Origin: Anisakis pegreffii
Lineage: Eukaryota; Nematoda; Chromadorea; Rhabditida; Anisakidae
NCBI GenBank assembly: GCA_035041965.1
Contig: JAPYMA010002209.1
Span: forward strand, 61,597 to 125,596
DNA: 64,000 nt
Direction of reading: 5' to 3'
The position numbers and the translations under genes were made by a program. Shown here piece by piece: positions 12,911 to 26,200 of this stretch. The notes under the pieces were generated by a model. It made no database searches, had not been told where the DNA came from, and was given only the letters and a program-made list of their open reading frames with translations. Positions within the stretch are counted from its first letter, which is position 1. Each line of letters begins with the position of its first letter.

Positions 12911-14220
12911 TGAATATGGTTATCTAACTGAAATGAGGTAAGGTGGAAAAAGTTTGTACTGGAATACTTTAAGCCAAATTAAATTAATTGCTCAATTTCG
13001 CATTCAATTCAAAATCATTCCATTAGTCACAGTCTCTGAAAGACTGAAGTTGAGCTCAACCAGATGAGTTCAAATGATAAATAAGGAGGGGTCAAAGCAC
13101 TTCCCGTGGGAAATACTACCAATTCGGGTAGAACAGAGTAAAGATTCGTCAAAAAACAGTAAACAACAAAAAAAAGCAACAAAACCTTGTAAATAAAAAT
13201 AAAACACAAACGCGGTCATTACGCCAAATGCTTGAATGATCATAATTTCCCGCTCGCTATCGAATCGCTCGCCCATGTACTAATATAGAGCCACTCATTA
13301 GGAAGCTTCTTGTGAGGTAATCTGCGTGCGATTGGTCAAAAGTGAACTCAATGGATTACGGTAGTTAATGAAACTGACCAATGAGAATTGAGGAACTCTC
13401 ACCGAATACTGTAGAACGACAACACTATCAACAGCTTGAAGAAGTCGGGTAAGAATTGAAATTTTTCTGCTCAATTTTGTGTGGTAACTACATGAACTGA
13501 TAATTAGTTGTGTTTTGAAGATTATTTTGTATTTGGTGCGGTTGGATGCGTTGAAGACGAACGTGAACACTTAATGTGTTCTCTTTACTTACTTTCTTCA
13601 CAGCAACAATCATAACAGCAAATTTAGCGTTATTGGTTAAGATTAAGGCAAGAAAAAGACCAAATGATGATAGATAGATGACGTGTTATAGAGACGCTAC
13701 AAAATTTGATAAGATTTGGACGCTGCAAACGAGGAATGAATCATAAGATAATCATGAAAAACATTGCTCACGACACAAGGCAAATCAATAGCAATGCCTG
13801 CTGGCACAAGCTCGATAACATCAGCTTGATATTGGTACACTATTCAGCTTAGAGCAACCCCTCTGCGGCAAAAGGAAATCGAGTCTGTGACGGACTAATT
13901 TTGGGTCCGTAATAAACAGCATCAAATCTGTACGTTTCGGCGTAGAAACGATTACCACGTATTGATTGAATGGGATATTTGATCATTTTTCTCAATAAGT
14001 GGCATGGGAAGTTCTATAAAAATGAATTAATCAACAGCCACTACATACATGCAGCAGTTTCGAGAAGGATAACATTGAGATAGAAGGTTATTGTGATACC
14101 TTCAAAAAACAAAAAATAAGATATTCACTACTTTTAAAATTAATCTGAAAAGCGCTCTCATTAGACTGAAAACTCAAAAATTGTTTTTTTTGTGTTCTTC
14201 GAATGACAATTGCGCTCAGT

Positions 14221-14475
14221 AGCCTAGCCAGGATTTCTTCTAGGGTGAACGGACGCAAAATGATCTTGTGCAAAAGACAACCGAATTTTGAGGTTGAGGC
14301 GGATTTTTCGACGCATATTTTTTCTCCTCTCTTTTCCATCATTTCACCCCCTCCCGACCCCGTTTTGTTCCCAATTCTTTCTCCTCTACTGACTCCGCTC
14401 TTCCCTTCTCTTTGCTTTTGTTTGTCTGTATTCTTTCAAACTTCAGGTGGGGTAGGGCGTCCCCTTGGCTACGCT
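14221..14475. mobile_element. Possible short TIR (MITE-like) element
   Basis: The left end, AGCCTAGCCAGGATTT, is roughly the inverse of the right end, CCCCTTGGCTACGCT (inverted: AGCGTAGCCAAGGGG), giving imperfect terminal inverted repeats of about 12 bp around some 230 bp of C/T-rich filler. No transposase frame is inside. A related left end occurs at 31571. No clear target-site duplication was found. Confidence 0.3.
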
Positions 14476-15589
14476 ATTGATTCCATTCAGACTAAAGTGT
14501 CAGCCACACGATTACACCAAAATTTTTTTCGTTATGATGTGATGAAGTTATGAATGCTGTTGCATTTGCGATTCGATTCACTATTAGAAGATAATAAAAT
14601 GCAGTGATCCATAAAGATTGTTATCACAAAAACTGATAACAATAAGCACTATAAACGCCCATCCTTGTGAACTTTATTAATCGTACGTTCAGTGATTATC
14701 GCAATACCACTTCATCGCAATTTTTTGATATTGTACTATTCCTCTCCTATCACCACCTCCTTCAAACCTTAACCTACTTCAAAGTATCTCATCATAAGTC
14801 AATAAGGTGCATTGACTAGAATGTGATTTCACCCAGTAGTTGCAATTTTGACTTTATGAATTATCAGAAACTATTTTTCCAATGTGATCGCATAACATTT
14901 ACGTCTTGAAGACGACACCCATTATTCACATAAGTTACAATTAATGATCAGTGGCAGCCCAGATGTTATGTGCTGTGTTCCAAATATCTTAATCAATTTA
15001 ATTTTGCAGGAAAAAAAGACCAGCCTCATGATTTAGGTATCTTTGGTTGAGAATATTTTTGTGTATTTGTCTGAGATTTTTGTGTTTTTGTCTGAAAAAT
15101 CAAGAATGACCTAAAAAATTTTAATTACTATTTTTAGTTATTTTCAGTGGAATGAGCTGATAGATTGGAGATGCGATAGATCAAATGAGCCAGAAATTTG
15201 AGATTCTGACGATAAGATGTGAGACTATGAGCGGATTCAGAAATATTACTGATTCTATGTATGTATTCAAGAATATCACTCGTTCCCTTTTAATCTATAT
15301 AAGATCAAATGAATTCAAGCGTTATGGACCTTTCCGCAAATAAAGGTGATGATGTATTCGACCAACCCTTTCATATGATGGTTTGGTGATCGTTATGGAA
15401 CGGATAAATCTCTAAAATGGATTATAGAAAGCCATTCTGTATCAGATCTGAATAATCTGTCCAAAGAAACCCGATAATTACCAAAGAATTTGATGATGTG
15501 TTTGCTATTCATCACTCTGTGGACATAAAACATAATCCTTTATGCATCACACTTCTTTTGTGCAATCAGTCATATTATTATTACCATTA

Positions 15590-15760
15590 CTTCTGCTATT
15601 CTTTTGTGGTGTTATTACTCTCATTTTTATGATTATTATATAAAACTAATAATAATATCTATCATTATTAAAGTCGGCGTTATTATTGTATTGCATTATG
15701 CCATTACTGCTGTTCCTATTATTATTGGCGTCATTACAATCATAATTATGATGAGAACTG
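15590..15760. repeat. Degenerate ATT/TTA trinucleotide tract
   Basis: The stretch is dominated by imperfect repeats of ATT, TTA and ATC. The isoleucine/valine-rich open frame across it is a by-product of the repeat, not a gene. Confidence 0.6.
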
Positions 15761-18462
15761 TGGCATGTATTCGTAATGTGTCCTCGTTGAGTGTTGAGTC
15801 TAGATTGTGTTCTATTGAAAAACAAGTCAGTTCATTCATGAATAAAAAATAACCCCATTATATCTGTCAGTAATCATGCCTTTTATGATGCTCTTCCAAA
15901 GTTTTCACTTTCGAACATTTTCGTTTACAAAACTTCCTTACCTAAACCAATATTGTAATTGCATGAATATGAAAAAAATTTGTTTGACACTCGAAATTCC
16001 AGCAAGACATCTACAAGTGTCTTTATAATAATAGCAGTTTTTATCGACCGTTTCTATCCCAACTGCGTTCCCAGATGGAGATATCTCTTTACAAGGACAT
16101 TTTCACATTTGATGGTCATTCCCTCTTCGTTATTTTCTCAGTTCCATGAAATAATATTTTAGAAAACAGTCCAACTTTCAATCTTGTCATACTCAACGCT
16201 TCGTTTGAAATTCTTTGCCTTATAGCAATTTTCATTTCATCCGGATGTTTCCAGCTGCTCCAATTTTACTATTGAATCGTTTATTTCTTATTAAAGTTAG
16301 TGCGTTTTATTGTTCTCTTCAAAATTTTTGTGGTCAACATTCACAACAAAAATGTTTTTGGCTTAATAAAATGAGAGTCACTCTGAAATTCATTGTCCTA
16401 ATCCACAACGGATTTCAACCAATTTCATTCTGCAGCAACAACAACCACCTAAATCCACTCAAATATCAGCAAATAACATCATTTATGTAACAACAAAAAA
16501 ACCATGTCTCTTGCACATTACATGTGTAATTACAATAACGATTGTTTTTTGCAGCTGACCATGAAACCTGTTTGATGATTTGTATATAAATGCATGCGTA
16601 TCTCTGCCGCATACAAGTTTGATCTCGTCCTGATTTTGTGCATTTTAATCGTCGTTTATTGCTTGCTCATAAACATTTCCGAGTGTTCCAACTTTCGTTC
16701 ATACCTCCTAAAATTTCGATGTTTTCCTCAATAATCCATCGAAATTTTCAATTTCAATTATTGCGCCGCCCGCTGAGAATTAGAGTGGAGAACGACGAGA
16801 AAATTTTGTGTTCCAATTTTCCATATTTCCACTTTAATCTGTTGTTGATTGATTGAGTGCTGTTTGGCGCACGTTTTGCATTCATTTACACTTTGAGAGC
16901 AATCGTTTTTTTTCGTTGAATATACAATGAGTTCATTCTTGATTCTCTATTGTGTTTCGTTTTTTTGGCATTTTTTTCGCATTCGATTTCATCATTAATG
17001 TTAGCAAATAGCATGCATGTAACAAGCGATTTTGGATTGGTTATTGCTGTTGTTGTTTTTATTGGGAAATGATGATAATTTCAGTTTTATGATTGCTTCG
17101 AGCTGATTTTTACATTCCATTTCAATCCAGCAGCAATAGCAATTACAGCATTTTCCTCACGCTTTCATATGTATGTAAGAATTTCATTTGTGTTTTCTTC
17201 TATCGAAAATTTACTCTCAGAATCAGTATTAAACATATTGATGCTAAGCATTGCTCATATAAAATGCAATGTATCTATTTATCTTCATCGTACTTTTTAA
17301 GATTCGATCAACTTACATCGTCCACCGTATCTTTCCCACATAAGAAACTTTTTTTGGTTGCAAGACATCTGTCGTGTGAGAATATTTTCCCATCAGTAGG
17401 CCGAAAATGGACAAGTTTTCAACTTTTTTCCCAAGTTTCAGAAGATTTCTTCTTTTCCAATATTTTGCAGCAGTTTCGGCCTCTTCCGACTAAAATTGTT
17501 GTTGTTGTGTTCTCAGGGAATTTTGAGGGAAGCTCATTCGTTGCATCCGCCTTTGAAAGTTGCATTTTGATTTGGAACGAACAAAAAGCCTAAGCCATAT
17601 TTTAGCGTGCGTAATTGTTTTTGCTCTTCAGAGAGAGCGAAAGTTGAGTTGACATTTGTGAGAATTGTGTTGCTGATTGCGTTGTATCTCACGGAATTTC
17701 CGATGGGTTCTATTGCGGCATATTTATTAAACGAAGAAGAAAACGCATCAGATGGTTGAAAGTTTTTTTGGCTTTTCGAAAGCTATGAGATGAGTCACTA
17801 AAAAACACAATGAAAACGTTGTTTGAGCATGTTTTGAGCGTTAGTGTAAAGTGTGAAATAAAAATGAAATGAATCGTAAATGTTGAATGTTTTTGCAGCA
17901 TATGTTTTCTTGAGTTGTTCTATCGTGTACTCGTTGATAGTTGCTGTCGAAACAACTTTTCCTTAGTCTATTGTAGAATGGAAATAACGACGATCAACAA
18001 ATTTGCTATTTTGAATGCTTCAGTTAACTCTTCCACTATAACCGCGATAAATAGGAGTACACAACTATACGGATTCATCCGTTGTAAATGAACACGTTCG
18101 CTGTCAGTGTTATAACATGCAATGTTAATTATACACATAATCTTTTATTCCAATTGGCACATTCATGATTTATTTTCATGACATTATTATTCACGTTTCA
18201 TAGAATTTTGCATGTACTTCTTATATGGACGACAGTTCTTATGTGAAGAATGTTCGTTGTCCACTGAAAGTCGGCTTATTTTAGAGTCATTGCAGATGAG
18301 ACATTCACATGCGATACTTTTCGTTCATGGTAGTTCTTTATGCGTTTATGACAGTTTTTATTGGTATTTCATCAGAACATCCTATACGTGTTATGCTAAT
18401 TGAAGATATGAGAAATACAAAATCGTGATTTGAAGTTGAAGATATAAGATATAAGGAGATCA

Positions 18463-18563
18463 ATTAGTAGATCTTAAGATCTACTAATGGTATATGATCT
18501 GATCTGAACTGAACTAGTGGTCTGAAGATCTGAACTGAACTAGTGGTATCTGATCTGAACTAC
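18463..18563. repeat. 26-bp palindrome followed by 26-bp-spaced direct repeats
   Basis: A perfect 26-bp palindrome (18463-18488), centred on AGATCTTAAGATCT, is followed by two exact 21-bp copies that begin GATCTGAACTGAAC and end TAGTGGT, at 18501-18521 and 18527-18547. A truncated third copy lies at 18552-18562. Confidence 0.85.
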
Positions 18564-19019
18564 TCATTAATTTTGCTATCATCCGCAGTCATCTGATTTT
18601 TTAGATCGCTATCGTGGGAAGAACTGCGGATTGTTTCGTGATATATACGATACGATATTTGCAATCAGTGATTAGCTTTAGCTACAGTTATTTTAATGAT
18701 GACATTGAAATGGGAAGGTGATGATCGTTGAGCAAAACAAAAAAGTTTGCAATATCATAATTTTATAGAGGCGATTGATATGTTTCGAGAAACGAGTTAT
18801 CGACACTATGATGACGATGATGCAACAGGTTCCATGCGCTCGTTTGTTGAGCACGCAAAATTGCAGCAGTCGATTCAAATTCAGTGTGCATTTTATCGTT
18901 ATCGTGATGCTTTAATCACCGAAGACTTTTTCATCAGTCAACGTCACACACAATCATATCATTCATTCGTTCATTCATTTCATTATATTACTGCAATAAA
19001 ATCTGCATGATCTCATTTG

Positions 19020-19130
19020 ATACAATCAATATGAATGCTATTCTTAGTATTATTAGTAATGTTATCATTGATATTACTGCTATTATTATTATTGTTATTC
19101 TTATTCTTATTGCTTTTGTTGTTGGCGTTG
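19020..19130. repeat. Degenerate ATT/GTT trinucleotide tract
   Basis: Imperfect ATT, GTT and CTT triplets dominate. This is a simple-sequence tract with no coding signal. Confidence 0.55.
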
Positions 19131-21927
19131 ATGTGAAAATTTGATTGCATAACAAACATAGTTTACATTCTATATGCAGAGACTGACATATGACTGCATG
19201 GAAATGTTTAAATTGTATGCAGGTGAACGTCAGAATGTTATTATCATCAAGACAAGCAGTTTGTGAGGAATTTTGTACTGTTTACGAAGTATTATTGATG
19301 TAAATCAAGTCAAAGTGGTAATCGCGTTAACGCTTTCTGAGGAGACATTCCATCTGTGACGATTTCGTTTCTTGTACTCATTTGACCAACTTTGAGCATT
19401 TCTAAGCGATTTATGAGAATTTTTTGTTGCTCTCTTATTTGTGTTCATTCATGTTGCATTTCATTTGAAAGGTGCTGAAATGTTAGTTGATAATGATTGA
19501 TACCTTTGTGAGCAGTCAAGAGATCGATTGATAACCTCTTAATAAACCCAATGCAAGAGTTCAGAAAGCATGCACATCTGCAAGCTCTCAGGCAGTTTCA
19601 GCAGCTGACTCGCACTCAAGTTTTGATCAAAACGTCTTTTTTCAGCTCCGATCTCATATTGCACTCAATATTGCAGTTATTTTTTGTGATGCTGGATATG
19701 TCCTATGAATTTAACAAACACATTTAATTAAGTCCATTTTTTTACCTCACATTCTCAAATATGATAAGTCTGTTACGAGATGACTTTGTTGAAGTTGTTG
19801 GATTAGTTCCCATTCATATGATGGATCAATTAAGGAGATTTATGAATTGTTGTAAGGCGGGTAAATGGATTAGAAGAGTGAAAAGAGGCGAGTTGGAAAG
19901 ATGGCCGGCAAAGATTTTTTTTGTAATATTTCGAGGAATCGCTCGAAATTCCTCTAAAATTGGTAATGTATTCATTTACTTTATCAGCAGTTACAACGCG
20001 TAACGAGTTTGCGCCTCTCTTCATTATCACCGATATCACTGATGTCACATTCTTCGTTGACATCTTGCTTTCCGCGCAACTATAATCATAATAGCGCTTG
20101 AAATCGCTGATTTAGCGAGCACAACGGTGTTGGGCTACTCTCCCTTATTGCGCAATGATTTCTCTCGAGAGGGATTCAAAAAGAACCCGAGAATACGATC
20201 CGCTTGATCGATTGAACATGCGTTAAATGATCGCTTAGAGTAGCTGTTTCAACCATCCATATTAGAGAGGTAGCAATCTTTCGGGATCAACAGTAAACAA
20301 TTGATGTAACCGAGTAGATCCATAACGATTGGTGCATTAAACAGTCAACAACACTAAAGCATGTTTGTCGCCACAAATACTTTGCATAATTAAGCATAGC
20401 CGAATACCAATTCAGTAAATAATCACAACAACGATAAAGTTTCTGCCGAATGCTCAGCGCAATCGGCAAACCAACCGCTCAATTTCGAATAACAAGTCCA
20501 AATCAAGGTTTATGTTTAATTTTAGTTTAATTTCTTTTAGTTTTTAACTACTAACGCAACAAGTGCAAATACAAGTTTTATGTATTTCTCGAAATATTAC
20601 ACAGAATCTCTTGCATTCACCATTCCAGCTCGTCTCTTCTCAATCTTTCAATCCTATTACCCTTGCCGAATACCAATTCATCAACGACAATTATCAATTA
20701 CCATTTTCAATCCTATTTTCAACCATTTTCAACCAATCCGAATTGACAATTATCAACCAATTTCGAACCAATCTTCTATAATACATATTTGTTTCATTGA
20801 AATCACAATCGATGTCAACTTTCATCTAAACCTTTCAATTCACAATATTCATTTCCAGCAGTGTTCTTCATGAATTTTAATTCCTCTCTAAAATTTCGCT
20901 TTTATAATGCATTAAAACATCAATCAACAAGAATGCATTAAGTGTTCATCGCATGACATCATATCCTTATATTATTAATTTGGTATATTCAAGTATTTCA
21001 ATCGCTTTTATCGCCCAATAACAACGACCTGAGTCAAAAAACGTGCATATATAATCATAACGCTGAAAATTTGAAACTATTATGGTCATTATTGAATTAT
21101 CATTATTATTCATTAAGCCATTATCACATCAAACGTAATTGAGGCCAGTGCGGTATGGTGGTTCCCTTTCGTTTGTCTTATAAACGCGTTCAATCCTCAT
21201 TAAACTTTATTTAACAACCTCTGCAACCTTGGTTGGGAACTGCCATGTTTCAAATTCACGTTATATTAACTGAACATGAACATTTTCTTTGAAATAATTT
21301 TTGGATTTGATGAATACTCTCATATGTTTCGTTCAGTCAGTGGTTGAGGAATTATTTTGAAGAATTTTCTCATCACTGAAAGCAAGTTCCTGATGAGTGA
21401 AGGGAACGTTGAGTCCGAATATGTGATAATTTATTTTCGTGAGAATGATTTGTTACTGTGATTTTAACTTGTTAAAATTGTAAGGTCAGTGACTGCAGTA
21501 TCACAATTTTTTTCTCAATTATGGTTCATGATATATGTCTTGTCCCAATTTTAATCATTAATTTAGTAATGGAAGTATTGAATCTTCATCATGCTAACTA
21601 GGTCAAATTCAAGTTTTTTTTCGAAACTTATCGGAGACAAATTAATCCCGAAAGGCATCACTAACAGGTTGCTTCGTTAATCGAATGCATTCATCAATGT
21701 AACATTTCTCACTTATAGTTTTGCATTTTTGCACAATATTTTACCTGTTGCAGCAACTAAATCAACATTCAAAATCAGTTATAATATATTAGTAGTTCTA
21801 CTGGAATTAATCATTTTATTTTTTCTTTCAATTGCCATTTCCACATCCTCTACGATTGTAGAGTAATGAAGTGGATTTATTGAGCAAAATATCGATTCGT
21901 AATATCGAGCAGAATGATTTATCGAGC

Positions 21928-21959
21928 AGAATGATATAAATCGAGATTTATATCATTCT
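21928..21959. repeat. Perfect 15-bp inverted repeat with 2-nt loop
   Basis: AGAATGATATAAATC at 21928-21942 is followed by GA and then its exact reverse complement at 21945-21959. An extra partial copy of the left arm (GAGCAGAATGAT) sits just upstream at 21907-21918. Confidence 0.85.
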
Positions 21960-22995
21960 CGAGCGCGCAGTCAAAAAGTCTTTTCCGGCTACGCAATATG
22001 CGACTTTACAAATAATTAATTGAATTCACTAATTTACTGCTATGTGAATTTGTTGAATTTACTGCTATCCAGTATGGTGATATTTTGAGGAAGATCTGAT
22101 GGTGTTGTGTTCCTTGATGAATTACTCGTCACTCACATTATTAATTGTTTCATCCGTTGTTTGTTCATTTGTTTATTTTTAACCTAGGTAATTGATGTTT
22201 TTGATAAGATTTCCTTCATTCACTTCTTATCCTCTTAGTTTGACACGTTCTCGGATCGCATAAACTCAACAAAAACACATGCAAATAAATCATCAACTCC
22301 TCGATGAGCACACAGCGTTTGCACTCTCTTGAGATCTATTCAGCGCTTTCGAATGATCATTTTTGATTTCAAACTATTTATCGTTAACAATGATTTTTGC
22401 TCCTTCTTAGTACAACATCACGCATGAGAAAATTTCTACTCGTAACTAACGATAACGATGAAGATATATCTCACAACAGCTCATTATAATCGCTTTCTAA
22501 CGTACTTTTAAACTTTTAAGAGAGATTTCTTTGGCTCATCGAAATTTATCGGCGATTTCATATGGTATCAAGCAACAAATTCATGATCACCAGTCAGTCG
22601 TTAGTTTACCGATGAGCTTTCTTTTTGTTGATAACAAAGAGGGATAATGAGAGTGTATGGAATTTTGATGTCTCATTGCAATTTCGAAAGAACTAATGAG
22701 TTGAAAATGAACTAGAGCGAATAATTTCACGTGAAAGCGATGGCACATGTGCTCTGTGCCGTTGCATTCTGTTCCGTGATGAGAATAAGAGTGTTGTGTG
22801 AGGGCACTTCTTCGATTATGATCGTTTTCGTTTGATCGTGAAATCGTTCCGCATAAATTCTTTCTCCTCTGATAGAATTTCATAGCAATATTATGACTCA
22901 TAGCAATAAAATGTCTTGATAGAAGGTGCACGTATCGTGATTCGTACTAGATATTATGAAGAAATGATTCAATAATCTATCACTGCTATTATCAG

Positions 22996-23238
22996 ATGGT
23001 TATCAGTTGTCAGTCAAAAATTTTGATGAAGGAACATCAAAATAAACCAAAAAAGGAACGAATGAAACTATTTGACAATCAATTTCTTATACTACGTGAT
23101 GTCAAGAAGCAACAATTTTCCGAAAAATCAAAACAAACAAGTACAGTATCGGATAAGCATGGAACGTACGAACAAATCAGCTTTTATCAAGATCAGGATC
23201 TCGTCGGATCGTTGAAAATAAAAACAAATAAAGCATGA
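22996..23238 (+). other. Orphan open frame, 80 codons (possible exon)
   Basis: The frame is Lys/Gln-rich and charged (for example KPKKERMKLFDNQFLILRDV), unlike the hydrophobic frames that AT-rich noncoding DNA usually gives. The plus strand becomes A-rich just over this stretch. I do not recognise a family and see no matching neighbouring exons. It could equally be chance. Confidence 0.15.
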
Positions 23239-26200
23239 ACGTTGTTTTGATGAGCCATATCAATCACAACGAATCGATAAGCTGGCGCCATCATGCCTCA
23301 AAGCAATCTGACTAGTTTGGTGTTCTGGTGAAGCCGAATGATTGATAGACAATTTGCTCCACGCTTTGCTGCTGTGATCTCATTCTTGTGGTCGCTTCAC
23401 AACGTGTCGTTTCTGTCTCTTAATTGTTGAAAAAATTCATGGATCATAATCGTTTTCCTTAGATCATGAAATCACGTAGTCATACAAAATTCTTGAAAAT
23501 AGATAAATCACTTTTGTTTCATGAAGCTCGAGCGTGTATTGTTCGAGATTCAATCAGTGACACTTGAGCTAAAATGTTATAATTGAAAATGTCCAACAAA
23601 ATTAACGAATAATCTTATAAGCAAATGTTGGTTTGTTGGCAGTAATTGCATCATGCATTTATCACATCTTCTTTAAGAAAGAAGGTTCGAGTTTGATTGA
23701 ATTCCCGTTCATCTTTGCGGATGAATACGGAGTTAGTTTTTAAAAATTCGAGCTTTTCTTGCTATCATTTTCGAACATCTCAGCTTCTTCATAAAGTTAT
23801 CATCTTCCTCCTCACCAGTGATTTTTTTTCCTTCTTCCGACGTTTCGCACTTTTGATGGCTAATACTCATCTTCGAAGGAGTCATTGCGGAAACTCAATA
23901 TTCCAGTCTAATCACAAGTCAAATTTTCTGTAAACTAATAATATGCGATGCTGAGAAGCTTTTATGTGGCTGGCACCTCAACTAAACTACTCAATAAAAC
24001 TATGAAACATAAACATTATGACAGAAAAAAAAGAACAAATTGGTTGAATGCGAGAGATGTTTTAAAATAGTAAATAATTTGGAGTGAATTTCAAAAAACA
24101 CTTAGAGATGGTGTTCAAAATGTCCATTCGTTATTCGTTGATTCATTTACATAGAACACTAACGAACGAAGCAGTTAGCAAATATTCACTATTTGTTTTA
24201 TGCAGCACATATCTTATTTATAGTCGTTTGTTTATATCGTGTTAGCTTATGAGTGTCAGATCAAATTTCAGTTATTACTTAAATTCATTCATTCTTCATT
24301 CATTTATCAAATAAATTTCATTAATGGTGCCCCATCATGATTATCATTATCGTTATCGTCACTCTTACTCGAAATCAATTTGTTCTTTTCATATAACTTG
24401 TAATCTATCGAACAATACACCTAACGTTTACGTTAATAAGCAACTGAATACTAGTCATCATAGCAATGCTAGAATGCTTTTCTACTTATCCATATGATAA
24501 TAAATTGAATTGTTGAATTTTATTGCCAATCAATGATGAACATATTGGCTGTGATGTGCAAGGTATGTAAACAGAAACACAATGCTACCTTTTGATTACG
24601 GCTAGGTAATAAAATTAATCTTCTGTGTACTCTGATGCAATTATCGATCAGTCAATGATTATATGAAATGATAACATTGATGTTATTATCAAATTCTCTC
24701 TGTGCATCGTGCGAACAGAAAAATCAACTTCTTTGGATGCGTTCAACTCGGATCATATGATGATTTTTTGTTTATAGACTGACAATGAGGAACTGAACTG
24801 AAGTGAACAGAATGAATTCAACAAAAACAAATAACAACTGATATTAGGAATCGTTCGATGAGAAAGGAGTCAGTCGCTCATTTCTTTGTGTATGAATGAC
24901 TGAAGACACAAGAATATGGAATGTAAGAGATGTTTTTTTAAGGATTGATGCAGAGATCAAAATAAATGCGAGAAGAGCGTTGAATAGGTGGATAGAAGAA
25001 GGGATATTAAGGGATTTCGTATAGTCCGGATGAGCATCGCTGAATATAGAACAGAGATAGATAAAAGTGTTTTGAAGTGGGATTAAGGCAAACTGTTGAT
25101 CTTGACTGTTATTTTGTAGGGCACACCTCAAAGTGGATAGCGTCTCGCGTTGGTTGTTGATACTATTGTTAAATGATAACGTTATGGATGGATAACACTG
25201 ATCTTGAAGAGATAAGATATCCACAATTGAGACAAAGTATATTTTCAGTCAAGACTGAGTATATCCACAATAGATTGATGTTGTCAGATGGCTAACTGCA
25301 AATAAATATAGCGTGTGTTCCTAAAATATAAAATATCAATATAACAAGTACCTACCTATCTATCAACGCATCCAAACATTCATCACTAAGCTCATCGTTT
25401 ATATCCTACCAGCAAATGACAACTCTCGCTTTCGGTATGCTATACCAATCGAAAGTACGAATATATTCATGTCAATCGTATCAATAATAGAGTGTTCCAT
25501 TCTATTGTATATACTGAAGGACTCTTATTGTTAAATGAAGAAGGTAAAGTAATAATAGACTCGTTGTGGTTTGTTCGCTCGTTACCTTCCAGCTTTAGAT
25601 CGTAGATTTACAACAGCTCGATAAAGCAGTTTGTCAGAAAGCATATGTTGAATAGCTAGTTGAATGAGAGCGCTGAACGGCTTGCAGTAAATAATATAGA
25701 TATATAATTGCAAGCACTAACCTACAACAAGCAAACAAACAGATCTAATGTGTAGCGGGACTAGCTCAAAAGAGAGAAGAACAAATAAGAATAGAATGGA
25801 ACGGAATAGAACAGAACAGTGGAGAAGAATGGATACAACATATCGCTCGTGTTGATACCATAAATTTTGTTAAGCTTCAGTCAGTTTTATCTCGTTTATC
25901 TCATATACATAACTTGAATGCATAACTTCCTAGTGCTTGGTGGTTGCTCTGAAGAAGATGAAGTAACTTTTCTAATGACGACAAATAACTTGTTCTGCGA
26001 TAAACCTCCTCAGTCTTCTCAACAGCATATCCACTCTACACGAAATTCTCTTTACAACAGCCATCACATATCTATCTATCTTATTCGTCCATTAACCATC
26101 AACAACTATCAATGAAGCCAACAAAGCAAGCAATACAACAACAATCTCAAGCTGAGTTTCAATCTCACTCCACCTTCTCTCCTCGATCAGGCAGATAGAT

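Noticed and set aside
15604..15852. Hydrophobic 82-codon frame resembling a membrane peptide
   Set aside because: It is the translation of a degenerate ATT/TTA repeat.
17093..17593. 166-codon open frame on the plus strand
   Set aside because: It lies in T-rich DNA, with composition typical of low-complexity sequence (Phe, Ser, Ile). There is no family likeness, no splice partners and no conserved motif.
24844..25224. 126-codon open frame on the minus strand
   Set aside because: Long for the region, but no recognised motif and composition close to chance translation.
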